Assembly (NCBI RefSeq): GCF_000757905.1
Contig: NZ_JRLH01000002.1
From: Arsenophonus nilaparvatae
GTDB lineage: Bacteria; Pseudomonadota; Gammaproteobacteria; Enterobacterales; Enterobacteriaceae
Direction: 5' to 3' (one strand)
DNA length: 64,000 bases
Shown one piece after another: positions 47,809-56,274 of this stretch (position 1 is its first letter; each line of letters begins with the position of its first letter). A program made the position numbers and the translations under genes. The notes beneath the pieces were generated by a model. The model saw nothing but the letters and a program-made list of their open reading frames with translations, searched no databases and was not told where the DNA came from.

Positions 47809-48264
47809 TTATAGTGACCGGAACTGACTTAGCTGCTGATTATCAGCTAGGCTGGTATAAACTGTTTCAACAGCTATTTTTACTGCTTCTGTCATCGGGT
47901 AATAGAATCCGACAATATCTGGTTGGATACCTATGAAAATCACTTCTTTAGTATCCTCTTTTAGCTGCTCGATAAGATAGCTAAGTGGCATATTATGGGT
48001 AGACATAATAAACATATCAGCGATATCTTGTGGATCGATTAACCGAATTTCACCGGCAGCCAGTCCCATGTCAGTCGCATCAACAATCAATAAACGGGTT
48101 GGTTGTAGTTCGCGAATAACACCAATATCATTTTCTGGTGCACTACCGCCATCAATCACTATCCATTTCCCTTGTGGTGCATTATGGCACATCTGTGCCA
48201 GCAATGGGCCTGCTCCGTCATCACCCATCATGCTATTACCGACACACAGCAAAACATCAGCCAC
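47809..48264 (-). CDS. hycI: Hydrogenase 3 maturation endopeptidase HycI
   Basis: HycI cuts the C-terminal extension from pre-HycE after nickel insertion. The 151 residues hold the family nickel-binding acids in VLLCVGNSMMGDDGAGPLLA and DATDMG, and STHNMPLSYLIEQL. It overlaps hycH by eight bases, so it is translationally coupled. It is the last gene of the hyc operon here. Confidence 0.94.
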   Translation of the reverse strand: MADVLLCVGNSMMGDDGAGPLLAQMCHNAPQGKWIVIDGGSAPENDIGVIRELQPTRLLIVDATDMGLAAGEIRLIDPQDIADMFIMSTHNMPLSYLIEQLKEDTKEVIFIGIQPDIVGFYYPMTEAVKIAVETVYTSLADNQQLSQFRSL

Positions 48265-48667
48265 GCGCCCTCCTTACCATCAAATAGATAGCACTCTCCT
48301 GGTGAATATCGGCTAGCATGTGCAGCAGCTGCTGGCTCCAACTTTGCTGTTGTTCGGTCTGTTTTTTAAGTGCTACGCTAAAAGCATTTGCCAACATTAC
48401 CACGTGGCTGCTATCAATAACGATTTCGCCATAACGAGCAATACCCGTCATTTTCCACTGCGCTTCACTTCCTTCCTCGAGGGTAGCAATCCAGAGCAGA
48501 TATTCTTGCCATGGACAGTTAAGCACCGCTTGTAAACAATCTATCACGCCTAAATGGTGTCCAATAGCAAGTCCGTAATAGATAACTTGCTGTGCCTGTG
48601 GCGGCGTGTCTTCATTTTCATCAATAAATTTACTGCTTAGCTGACTGAACACCACCTTGTCATTCAT
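48257..48667 (-). CDS. hycH: Formate hydrogenlyase maturation protein HycH
   Basis: HycH is a 136-residue cytosolic protein required for hydrogenase 3 maturation, of unknown mechanism. VVFSQLSSKFIDENEDTPPQAQQVIYYGLAIGHHLGVIDCL matches the family. It overlaps hycG by four bases and hycI by eight, the compact arrangement of E. coli hycGHI. Confidence 0.92.
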   Translation of the reverse strand: MNDKVVFSQLSSKFIDENEDTPPQAQQVIYYGLAIGHHLGVIDCLQAVLNCPWQEYLLWIATLEEGSEAQWKMTGIARYGEIVIDSSHVVMLANAFSVALKKQTEQQQSWSQQLLHMLADIHQESAIYLMVRRARG

Positions 48668-49431
48668 TTAACCTGCTCCTGTTTAATGATTTGGCTAAGA
48701 TTGACAACAATTTCACTTAAGCGAGGATCATTTTCATCAGCCAACCATTGCGCCACCCGATCTTCACCCTGCATGAGATAATTGATAAAAGTGTCGGCAA
48801 TCTGACGACCATAGCGATAACCTGCTAAACGACGAGCGGCACGATCGATACGGACTCGTAAAGGTTGTACCATATCAGGATGTAGAATTTCTGCCGGCTG
48901 ACTATCCACTTCACCGGGTTTACGCAAATGGATTTTTTGCTCCAGTAGCCCTAAAGCCATGGCAAAACCGTATAGCGTTGCAGCAGGTGTCGGTGGACAA
49001 CCTGGAATATAAACATCGACTGGCACGATCTTATCCGTTCCACCCCAAACACAATACAGATCGTGAAAAATGCCGCCCGAATTACCACAAGCGCCATAGG
49101 ATATAGCGATTTTGGGATCAGGTGCTGAGTGCCAGGCCCGTAATGCTGGCGTACGCATTGAGCGCGTAACTGCCCCGGTAAACAGCAATATATCAGCATG
49201 ACGTGGGGAAGGAACAACCTTAATGCCAAAACGTTCGGCATCAAAAATGGGTGAAAGGGTGGCAAAAATTTCAATTTCACAACCATTGCACCCCCCACAA
49301 TCAACACGATAAACATAAGCTGAACGTTTAATTTTCTTCAACAACAATGTTTTCATACCCGCAATAGATTCTTCAATTGCTACTGGTGCTGGCATAGCCT
49401 GTTGATGGTTAGATGACAAAAACTGGTTCAT
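48664..49431 (-). CDS. hycG: Hydrogenase 3 small subunit HycG
   Basis: HycG is the NuoB-like small subunit that holds the proximal 4Fe-4S cluster next to the HycE active site. Its 255 residues equal the E. coli length. The cluster ligands are in RVDCGGCNGCEIE, YGACGNSGG and VYIPGCPPTP. hycF ends where hycG begins (one shared base). Confidence 0.95.
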   Translation of the reverse strand: MNQFLSSNHQQAMPAPVAIEESIAGMKTLLLKKIKRSAYVYRVDCGGCNGCEIEIFATLSPIFDAERFGIKVVPSPRHADILLFTGAVTRSMRTPALRAWHSAPDPKIAISYGACGNSGGIFHDLYCVWGGTDKIVPVDVYIPGCPPTPAATLYGFAMALGLLEQKIHLRKPGEVDSQPAEILHPDMVQPLRVRIDRAARRLAGYRYGRQIADTFINYLMQGEDRVAQWLADENDPRLSEIVVNLSQIIKQEQVK

Positions 49432-49973
49432 CAGATAGACTCCTTCATTTCACGGGTTAAATCGATTTTATCTGACGGAGCCAATCCCTGTAACCGTTTG
49501 CAATCGGGGCAAGTTTCAAATCTTTCTCGATGCTGCTCAGCGTGTTTGTCGCCATTATGTTTGAGTATATCGATAACATAATCGATCGCTTTTTTTACCG
49601 CCAAAGGACGCTGACATACCCGACAATAACAAATAGCAAATTGTGCTTGCTGGAGAAGATCTTCTTTACGCCATACCGCTAGTTCATATTCCTGCGACAA
49701 ACGAATTGCCGCCGTTGGGCACACTTCTTCACAACGACCACAGAAAATGCAACGACCCAAGTTGCATTGCCAGAGCAGCTGGCCTTTTGGCAAATCTATT
49801 TCTGTGATCAATGCATTGGATGGACAGGCGTTGACACATGCCGCACAACCAATACATTGTTGCGGATTATGTTGCGGTTTACCGCGGAAGTTTTTATCTA
49901 CTTCGATTGGTGTCAGTGGATAATCTTCAGTAACAATTCCGGTTTTTAAAGCTTTCTTAATAAAATTAAACAT
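49431..49973 (-). CDS. hycF: Hydrogenase 3 ferredoxin subunit HycF
   Basis: HycF is a NuoI-like 8Fe ferredoxin of 180 residues. The clusters are bound by CIGCAACVNACP and CIFCGRCEEVCP, and a C-terminal zinc/iron-type CRVCQRP ... CPDCKR region is conserved. It passes electrons from HycB to HycG. Unlike in E. coli, a 125-bp spacer separates it from hycE. Confidence 0.95.
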   Translation of the reverse strand: MFNFIKKALKTGIVTEDYPLTPIEVDKNFRGKPQHNPQQCIGCAACVNACPSNALITEIDLPKGQLLWQCNLGRCIFCGRCEEVCPTAAIRLSQEYELAVWRKEDLLQQAQFAICYCRVCQRPLAVKKAIDYVIDILKHNGDKHAEQHRERFETCPDCKRLQGLAPSDKIDLTREMKESI

Positions 49974-50098
49974 GATAACTCCAGTTGGCTTTTGCTGACT
50001 GTACGCAATTTGCTAAAGAGACGGCGCCAGTTGGTCATAAAATGCTGATCATCACCTTGATACGGTGCGAATGAAAACAGCAGCAGCAAAAGCAAAAG
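49974..50098 (-). other. Unusual spacer between hycE and hycF with an open frame
   Basis: In E. coli hycE and hycF are almost contiguous. Here 125 bases intervene, and the hycE frame stays open past its stop with a leucine-rich start followed by FSFAPYQGDDQHFMTNWRRL. This looks like the last helix and tail of a membrane protein, with no start of its own. It may be a leftover of a duplicated or lost subunit gene, or chance. Confidence 0.35.
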
Positions 50099-51808
50099 TT
50101 ATTTCAGCGGTGAGTTTTTACGTTCAATGCCGTAACGTTCTAGTTCTTTATAAGGCACCACTTGACTTTTTTTCTTACGTACATCGACCAGGGTCATGCG
50201 ATCAGTACAGGAATAACATGGGTCAAGACTGCCAATGATCAGTGGTGCATCAGACACAGTATTGCCGCGTAGCATATAGCGCAACGTCGGCCAATTAGCA
50301 TAGGTTGCGGCACGACAGCGCCAGCGCCACAGCTTCTGATTATCTCCGGTCATACTCCAGTGAATATCATCGCCGCGTGGTGCTTCAGTAAAACCTAAAG
50401 CAAAACGGTGTGGAATATAGGTAAAGCCCTCTACCATTAATGCTCCCCCCGGCAGATTGTCCAAGCCAAAATCAATCATATTCAGTGAAGTAAATACCTC
50501 ATTGATACGAACTTTGAGGCGAGCAAGTACATCGCATCCCTGTTCACTATGAACCTCTAGCGGGAGTAAGCCGTAACCGATAAAAGGGTGATCCCTACGC
50601 GCATCACGCGCATGTCCGCTGGCACGAACCATAGGGCCCACATTACTAAAATCGCGCGCTACTTGCGGATCTAACCGTCCGATGCCGACGGTACGCTGTT
50701 CAATATTGGGCGTCGTTAATAATATCTCCACCAGTTCTTGCACTTCACGCCGCATCTGCTGAGCCAATTGACGGGTTTTGATCATGTCATCTTTAAGCAG
50801 ATCACGGCGAATGCCGCCAATTAAATTAAGTCCATATGTTTTACGCGCACCAGTCAGGATTTCAGCCATCTTCATAGAAGATTCCCGTACACGGAAAAAT
50901 TGCATAAACCCCGAATCAAAACCAACAAAATGGCAAGCTAAACCCAAGTTAAGCAAATGGGAATGCAGACGCTCAACTTCCAGCAAAATAGTACGGATCA
51001 TCTGGGCTCGCTCTGGGACCACAATTCCCATCGCATTCTCAATTGAAGTGGCGTAAGCAGTACTATGAGCAAAACCACAAATACCGCAAACACGATCAGA
51101 CAAAAATGTTACTTCGTTATACCCCATCCGCGTTTCTGCCAGCTTTTCCATTCCACGATGGACATAAAACAGGCGATAATCAGCATCAATAATATTTTCG
51201 CCGTCGACAAACAAGCGAAAGTGGCCGGGTTCATCAGAAGTGATGTGCAATGGGCCAATGGGAACAATATTATTTTTCTTATTACCCAATTCATTAATAA
51301 ATGGGTAAGTTTCACTGTCAGTGGTCGGGGCAGGACGTTGACGATAATCCATACTATCTTTTCGCAATGGATAAAGATCATCCGGCCAATCATCAGGTAA
51401 TACCAGACGACGCTCATCGGGCAAACCAACTGGCATCAAGCCGTACATATCGCGTACTTCACGTTCTCCCCATACCGCTGCCGGAACACGCGGTGTCACC
51501 GATGGAAACTCAGGTTTATCAGCATCCACTTCAACCCGAACGGTGATCCAACATTTGCTTTCCTGCTCCATAGAAAGTACATAATAAACCGCGTAATAAC
51601 CGCATAATTTGCGTTCATCATTACCAAATAATACCGATAGCCATCCCCCTTGCTGATAGTAAAGATACGCTATCACTTCAGGCAATGCGTTGATTTTTAT
51701 CGTAATGGTTAACTGATCTTTAGTCTGCCAACTCTCCTCCAACACAACGCCGGGAAATACTTGGCACAAAGCCGTGAGATAATGTTGACCTAATTTTTCT
51801 TCAGACAT
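50099..51808 (-). CDS. hycE: Hydrogenase 3 large subunit HycE
   Basis: HycE is the [NiFe] catalytic subunit fused to a NuoC-like N-terminal domain (about residues 1-165). Its 569 residues equal the E. coli precursor. The four nickel-binding cysteines are in RVCGICGFAHS (near 241) and DPCYSCTDRM (near 530). The 32-residue C-terminal tail after the second motif, ending ERYGIERKNSPLK, is the peptide HycI removes. It follows hycD by nine bases. Confidence 0.97.
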   Translation of the reverse strand: MSEEKLGQHYLTALCQVFPGVVLEESWQTKDQLTITIKINALPEVIAYLYYQQGGWLSVLFGNDERKLCGYYAVYYVLSMEQESKCWITVRVEVDADKPEFPSVTPRVPAAVWGEREVRDMYGLMPVGLPDERRLVLPDDWPDDLYPLRKDSMDYRQRPAPTTDSETYPFINELGNKKNNIVPIGPLHITSDEPGHFRLFVDGENIIDADYRLFYVHRGMEKLAETRMGYNEVTFLSDRVCGICGFAHSTAYATSIENAMGIVVPERAQMIRTILLEVERLHSHLLNLGLACHFVGFDSGFMQFFRVRESSMKMAEILTGARKTYGLNLIGGIRRDLLKDDMIKTRQLAQQMRREVQELVEILLTTPNIEQRTVGIGRLDPQVARDFSNVGPMVRASGHARDARRDHPFIGYGLLPLEVHSEQGCDVLARLKVRINEVFTSLNMIDFGLDNLPGGALMVEGFTYIPHRFALGFTEAPRGDDIHWSMTGDNQKLWRWRCRAATYANWPTLRYMLRGNTVSDAPLIIGSLDPCYSCTDRMTLVDVRKKKSQVVPYKELERYGIERKNSPLK

Positions 51809-51817
51809 GGTAATTCT

Positions 51818-52750
51818 CTAAAATTTTATCGCTAATAAAGAGACGAAAGCTAAAAAAGCAAAGCCAAAACCGAGCCAGGTAACCTGTGCTGTGGCTAAAA
51901 AACGTAACCTCGCCATGCTATTTTCAAACAACGCAATCACCAATACGCCGATCAACAGTTTTATTAACGCCACGCCCAGTGCCAATAATAACCCCCCTAC
52001 CGACATATGCTCAATTTGTCCCCACGGCATAAATACGCCAACAAACAGCTGTAATACCACTAGCTATTTGAAACTAATACCCCATTTCAACAAAGCAAAA
52101 CTGGCACCGCTATATTCAGAAAGCGGCCCTTCTTGCAGCTCCTGCTCAGCCTCGGCCAAATCAAACGGTAACTTGGCCATTTCAACAAACGTGGCAAAAG
52201 CACAGGCACAAAATGCCAGCATTAAAGGAATGCTTTGTTCTACTGGCCAATGGTAAATCACCGCGGCTATCAAACTGATGTGGGTTGAACCTGCCACTTG
52301 GGCAACAACCCATAGACCCAATAGTAAAATTGGCTCAACTAATATCCCCAGCACAGCTTCACGACTGGCACCAATTGCCGTGAAAGGACTACCCGTATCC
52401 AGGCCGGCGACGGCAAAAAAGAACCGAGCGATAGCAAAAAGGTAAATCAGTGTGATCAAATCACCCACCGCTGGCAATGGCGATGCCACCGTTACTACAG
52501 GCAGTGCAGTCGCTATCGTTAGCATCACGCTGATCATTAAAAAAGGCATTAGTTGGAATACCCAACCTGATGCGCTCGGAGCGATACTTTGGCGACCCAA
52601 TAACTTGATTAGATCCCGATACTCTTGCAACACTCCAGGTCCTTTACGGTTATGCAGCCGAGCGCGTGCCATACGACTCACACCGGAGAGTAGCGGCGCC
52701 AACGCAAATAGCAGCAATGCCTGCACCAGGGCAAAAAACAGCGAATTCAT
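51818..52750 (-). pseudogene. hycD: Hydrogenase 3 membrane subunit HycD, one in-frame amber codon
   Basis: HycD is the NuoH-like membrane subunit that anchors the peripheral arm. ATG 52750 (MNSLFFALVQALLLF), after AGGGAG, matches the family start. After 228 residues ending FALLKWGISFK the frame meets TAG (52066-52064) where homologues have Gln, then continues unchanged with LVVLQLFVGVFMPWG to the end at 51818. The last 80 residues include about two membrane helices and the conserved ALFENSMARLR. No other lesion is seen. The cause is a single CAG-to-TAG change, an assembly error or readthrough; if real, hydrogenase 3 assembly should fail. Confidence 0.9.
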
Positions 52751-52751
52751 A

Positions 52752-54581
52752 TTAGGCTCCCTGAAAAACCACAACCACCAGCAGTAATGCTAGTTCTATA
52801 AAAGCAACTCGACGAAACAACACCGGCAGACTGGCGACTTGCCAACCGGGTAACAACGACACCGGATTGAGTATCTGACCTAATTTCAACAGCAAAGCAA
52901 AAATCACTTTTATTGGTTGGGCAAAACCAGATGCAGTAATACTCATCGCCTGTTCGTATTGATAACCACAAACCCAGGCTGAACCACGAGAACGAGATGG
53001 CAAACGCCCATCTTTGAAAACGATTAATAGAACAATCGGCAACAACGTTGCTGCAATCAGCAATAGCGCAATCATTGGCTGAGATACCATGGTTTGATTG
53101 GTCACTAACGGTAATGGAACGGCATAGCGGAGCAATGGCATAATCCAGGGCGCCCCTACTCCACCAACCACGCAGCTAAGTGCTAATGCAGTGAGCGAAA
53201 TATTCATTAGCCAAGGTGCAGAACATGCTTTTTCCGCCGCTTGAGTGCGAGCAGCGCCACAAAACATCACCCCATACACTTTTGCCATACACATCACCGC
53301 CAGAGCACCAGTAATTGCAAGTCCGGTCGCCAATAATGGCCCGAGCAAACGACTGATAAACACAGGCTGCTCACCTAGGCGAAAAAAAGATTGATAGATA
53401 ACCCACTCACCAGCAAAACCATTAAGTGGCGGTAGCGCGGCCATTGCCATTAATCCAATCAGCATCGCCAGCGCTATCAGTGGCATACGTTTACCAATAC
53501 CACCTAATTTTTCGATATCCAGATAACCGGTACGGAACCATACAGCGCCCGCACCAAGCAATAATGTGGTTTTAAACAGGCTATGGCTCAACAGATGATA
53601 TAATCCGCCTACCATACCAAGTGCAATCAAAATAGGTTCACGCAGCGATACACCTACAAGTCCGGCACCAAGCCCTAACAGTATGATGCCGATATTTTCA
53701 AGGCTGTGATAAGCCAGTAGTCGATTAATATTATGCTCCATTAATGCATAAAGTCCGCCAACAAATGCCGTGATCATACCGAGCAATAACACGATAATTG
53801 CCCACCATAATGGGAATGTCGCACTGAGTAACGAAAGCAGCACAATGCCATAGACGCCAACTTTTAGGATCACAGCGGAAAATAACGCAGCAGCTGGCGC
53901 AGGAGCATTAGTATGGGCTTGCACAACCCAACCATGCAGAGGAATAATACCGGCTAATAGCCCAAAGCCAATCAGCCCCAACAACCAGATTCCACTACTC
54001 ATTGGTAGCGTTACCATTAGCAGACGCAACTGGCCGATATTTAAGGTGCCATAAGTTCGATAGATGATGACGCACATAATAACCAGTAGCAGAGTACCAA
54101 GCCGCCCTAGCACAAACCACACTTTACTCGATTGATGGCAACCAGTTAGAAACAGCGCGCATAGCGTCATAATTTCTGCCATCATCACCAACATACCAAG
54201 ATGACCCGCAGCCACTGCCAAGGTTGCGGCAGCCAACAATAAATTGACTAACAACCCATTAGCTTGCGTTTCATCATGTCGATGCCAGCTGATATTAAAC
54301 AAACTGATAAAAATTCCTGGTAAGCCAAAAACAACTAGCCACCATGCATTAAGTGCGGTGATATTTAGTGACCAGTTACCGACAGGTGACATAAAATCGC
54401 TGGCACTGACAATGCCTAAAAGCACTTGTCCGCCGGCCAATAGCATTGCAAGATTAGCTAAAACACCACCAAGCCCAGCGATTAAACCACTTAACGGCTT
54501 ATTGAACAGCAGTAATGCGGCTAATAAACCGCTTATAACAAAGGTAAAAATTGCCGTATTAAACAATATCTCGACACTCAT
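52752..54581 (-). CDS. hycC: Hydrogenase 3 membrane subunit HycC
   Basis: HycC is the antiporter-like (NuoL/M/N family) membrane subunit of formate hydrogenlyase, with some 14-16 predicted helices over 609 residues. Family segments include GWVVQAHTNAPAPAAALFSAVILKVGVYGI, LLAYHSLENIGIILLGLGAG and LPPLNGFAGEWVIYQSFF. The charged residues thought to form the proton path (Glu/Lys in broken helices) are present in these segments. One base separates it from hycD. Confidence 0.95.
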   Translation of the reverse strand: MSVEILFNTAIFTFVISGLLAALLLFNKPLSGLIAGLGGVLANLAMLLAGGQVLLGIVSASDFMSPVGNWSLNITALNAWWLVVFGLPGIFISLFNISWHRHDETQANGLLVNLLLAAATLAVAAGHLGMLVMMAEIMTLCALFLTGCHQSSKVWFVLGRLGTLLLVIMCVIIYRTYGTLNIGQLRLLMVTLPMSSGIWLLGLIGFGLLAGIIPLHGWVVQAHTNAPAPAAALFSAVILKVGVYGIVLLSLLSATFPLWWAIIVLLLGMITAFVGGLYALMEHNINRLLAYHSLENIGIILLGLGAGLVGVSLREPILIALGMVGGLYHLLSHSLFKTTLLLGAGAVWFRTGYLDIEKLGGIGKRMPLIALAMLIGLMAMAALPPLNGFAGEWVIYQSFFRLGEQPVFISRLLGPLLATGLAITGALAVMCMAKVYGVMFCGAARTQAAEKACSAPWLMNISLTALALSCVVGGVGAPWIMPLLRYAVPLPLVTNQTMVSQPMIALLLIAATLLPIVLLIVFKDGRLPSRSRGSAWVCGYQYEQAMSITASGFAQPIKVIFALLLKLGQILNPVSLLPGWQVASLPVLFRRVAFIELALLLVVVVFQGA

Positions 54582-55186
54582 TACAGCCCTCCATTTTGGC
54601 TGTTCATTAACGACAAGTCGCCTAACTCCATCTGGATAGTCAGCTTACGCTTACGTTTATTGGCGTTGGCAATACTATGGTTATCAACCAGACGTAGCGC
54701 TTTAGTCGGGCAAGTCCGGACACAAGCCGGACCTCGTTGATCGAAATAACACAGATCACACTTAACGGCGATGGCACGAACCCCCGGTATCCAGTCTAAA
54801 AACTGGCTAATACGAGCTGGTTCCGGTGGTGCAGGCGGGGCAATTGGCGTATTACTATTAGTAGGAATACCCTGTGGGCGACTGCCACAAAATTCGATAG
54901 TCCCAAACGGACATGCGAGACCGCACAATTTACAACTAACACACAAACTTTCGTTTAATTGAATAGCATTATTGATGCGGTTAATGGCATTAACTGGACA
55001 AACTTGCGCGCAAGGCGCATCTTCACACTGGTGACAAAGTTGGGGGGCAGACTCTTTTTCATTTCGCATCACTTTAAGACGCGCTTGCGTTTGTAGCCCT
55101 TGTATACGGTGATTTTCCGAGCAAGAAGCTTCACAAGTATGACAGCCAATGCAAAGCGTAGAGTCAGCAATAACAAAACGATTCAC
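54581..55186 (-). CDS. hycB: Formate hydrogenlyase electron-transfer subunit HycB
   Basis: HycB is a 16Fe ferredoxin subunit that carries electrons from FdhF to the hydrogenase arm. Four cluster motifs occur in order: CIGCHTCEASC, CHQCEDAPCAQVCP, CVSCKLCGLACP and CDLCYFDQRGPACVRTCP. Family proteins start MNRFVIADS; here the equivalent is GTG 55186 (VNRFVIADS), with GGGA six bases upstream. An ATG at 55210 and a TTG at 55255 are in frame and would add 8 or 23 residues. It shares a base with hycC. Confidence 0.92.
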   Translation of the reverse strand: MNRFVIADSTLCIGCHTCEASCSENHRIQGLQTQARLKVMRNEKESAPQLCHQCEDAPCAQVCPVNAINRINNAIQLNESLCVSCKLCGLACPFGTIEFCGSRPQGIPTNSNTPIAPPAPPEPARISQFLDWIPGVRAIAVKCDLCYFDQRGPACVRTCPTKALRLVDNHSIANANKRKRKLTIQMELGDLSLMNSQNGGL

Positions 55187-55278
55187 CGGCGATCCCGTGG
55201 TGATAGTCATTTTTGACGAAACTGTGCCAAAATAGTCACTTTCAACATTCTCCAATAACCTATTTAGGCAGCAGTAAG

Positions 55279-55581
55279 CTAACTAAACATAATTATTGAT
55301 AACAACAAAGCTGGCCAGGCTTCGCCGGTTTCAATGATATGCGGCAAAGTATGACTAATAGCTGCGAATAGCGCGATGATAAGAATCAAAATGCCAGCAA
55401 ATAAACGGTAAATTAATCCCTGCCAGAGACCACAAAAGCTAAATAGATGGAGCTCTATTTTTGCAACGGAGATCAATTGGCGTCTAATATAACCACTACA
55501 GTAGTAATAGCTTGGAACCAAACGCATAAGAGCGTGTTCAGTCATAACATCAGTTTTCTGACTTAATTGTGAAAAGAGCAT
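55279..55581 (-). CDS. Small putative membrane protein in the hycA position
   Basis: A 100-residue ORF of unknown family, unlike HycA. The N-terminal half is mixed (MTEHALMRLVPSYYYCSGYI); the C-terminal half has one strong membrane helix (IYRLFAGILILIIALFAAIS) and a second weaker hydrophobic end (WPALLLSIIMFS). It begins about 26 bp after the predicted start of the sigma54 transcript and 93 bp before hycB, so it is carried on the hyc mRNA. No good ribosome site precedes ATG 55581 or ATG 55545, so translation is unproven. Confidence 0.4.
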   Translation of the reverse strand: MLFSQLSQKTDVMTEHALMRLVPSYYYCSGYIRRQLISVAKIELHLFSFCGLWQGLIYRLFAGILILIIALFAAISHTLPHIIETGEAWPALLLSIIMFS

Positions 55582-55616
55582 AGTGATTGACTCAATTTAT
55601 AAAAAATAACTTTACT

Positions 55617-55635
55617 AAGCAGATCTCATGCCAAA
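55617..55635 (-). promoter_or_regulatory. Sigma54 promoter of the hyc operon
   Basis: On the minus strand TTTGGCATGAGATCTGCTT has GG (55632-55631) and GC (55620-55619) ten bases apart. It is the only such element found in the spacer reading toward hycB. A possible FhlA palindrome (CATT..TCGA..AAAT, 55710-55726) lies about 80 bp upstream. The 338-bp spacer 55582-55920 holds no other gene. Confidence 0.7.
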
Positions 55636-55872
55636 ATATAATTATTTTAATTTCATATAATTAAATAATAAAACTGCCAAAAACCAGCCCAATTACGTTG
55701 TTATTTAGACATTATCGATATGAAATATCAGCAGCGACTCGCGGCCCTTTCACTGTTCATTTGTTCTTTGATAATTCATAGCAACAAAATAAGTTTGCCC
55801 ACGATATAACCGCTAGATAGCGCTTTTTTAATCCTCCCATTTATGCCAATAAAAGCATGCTATTGCTATGCA

Positions 55873-55890
55873 CTGGCATCCATATTGCAT
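55873..55890 (+). promoter_or_regulatory. Sigma54 promoter of the hypABCDE operon
   Basis: CTGGCATCCATATTGCAT has GG (55875-55876) and GC (55887-55888) ten bases apart, a near-consensus -24/-12. Initiation near 55900 leaves about 21 bases before the hypA ATG. This supports the 55921 start over the earlier in-frame ATG at 55897. Confidence 0.88.
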
Positions 55891-55920
55891 TAATCAATGC
55901 AAACAGACGATGGAGGATTT

Positions 55921-56265
55921 ATGCATGAAATCACCCTCTGCCAGCAGGCATTAGAACTTATTGAGCAACAAGTAGCACAAAGCAACGCCAAACGGGTCAC
56001 CCAAGTGTGGTTTAAAATTGGTGCATTTGCCTGTATAGAAAGCAGCGCGCTGCAATTCTGCTTTGAGTTAGTCTGCCGGGATACTGTCGCTGAAGGTTGT
56101 GAACTTCATTTAGAACAACAGCAAGCAGAATGCTGGTGTCGTAAATGTCAGCAATACATACAACTATTAACCCATCGTGTCAGACTCTGTCCCAACTGTA
56201 ATAGCCATAATCTCCATATTGTTGCGGATGATGGACTACAAATCATGCGGCTAGAAATAGAATAG
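55921..56265 (+). CDS. hypA: Hydrogenase nickel insertion protein HypA
   Basis: HypA delivers nickel to the HycE precursor together with HypB. The 114-residue protein begins MHEITLCQQALELIEQQ; His2 and Glu3 are the conserved nickel ligands. A zinc site is formed by CWCRKCQQY and CPNCNS. GGAGG precedes ATG 55921. It opens the operon hypABCDE-fhlA. Confidence 0.96.
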   Translation: MHEITLCQQALELIEQQVAQSNAKRVTQVWFKIGAFACIESSALQFCFELVCRDTVAEGCELHLEQQQAECWCRKCQQYIQLLTHRVRLCPNCNSHNLHIVADDGLQIMRLEIE

Positions 56266-56274
56266 GAGTAAACC

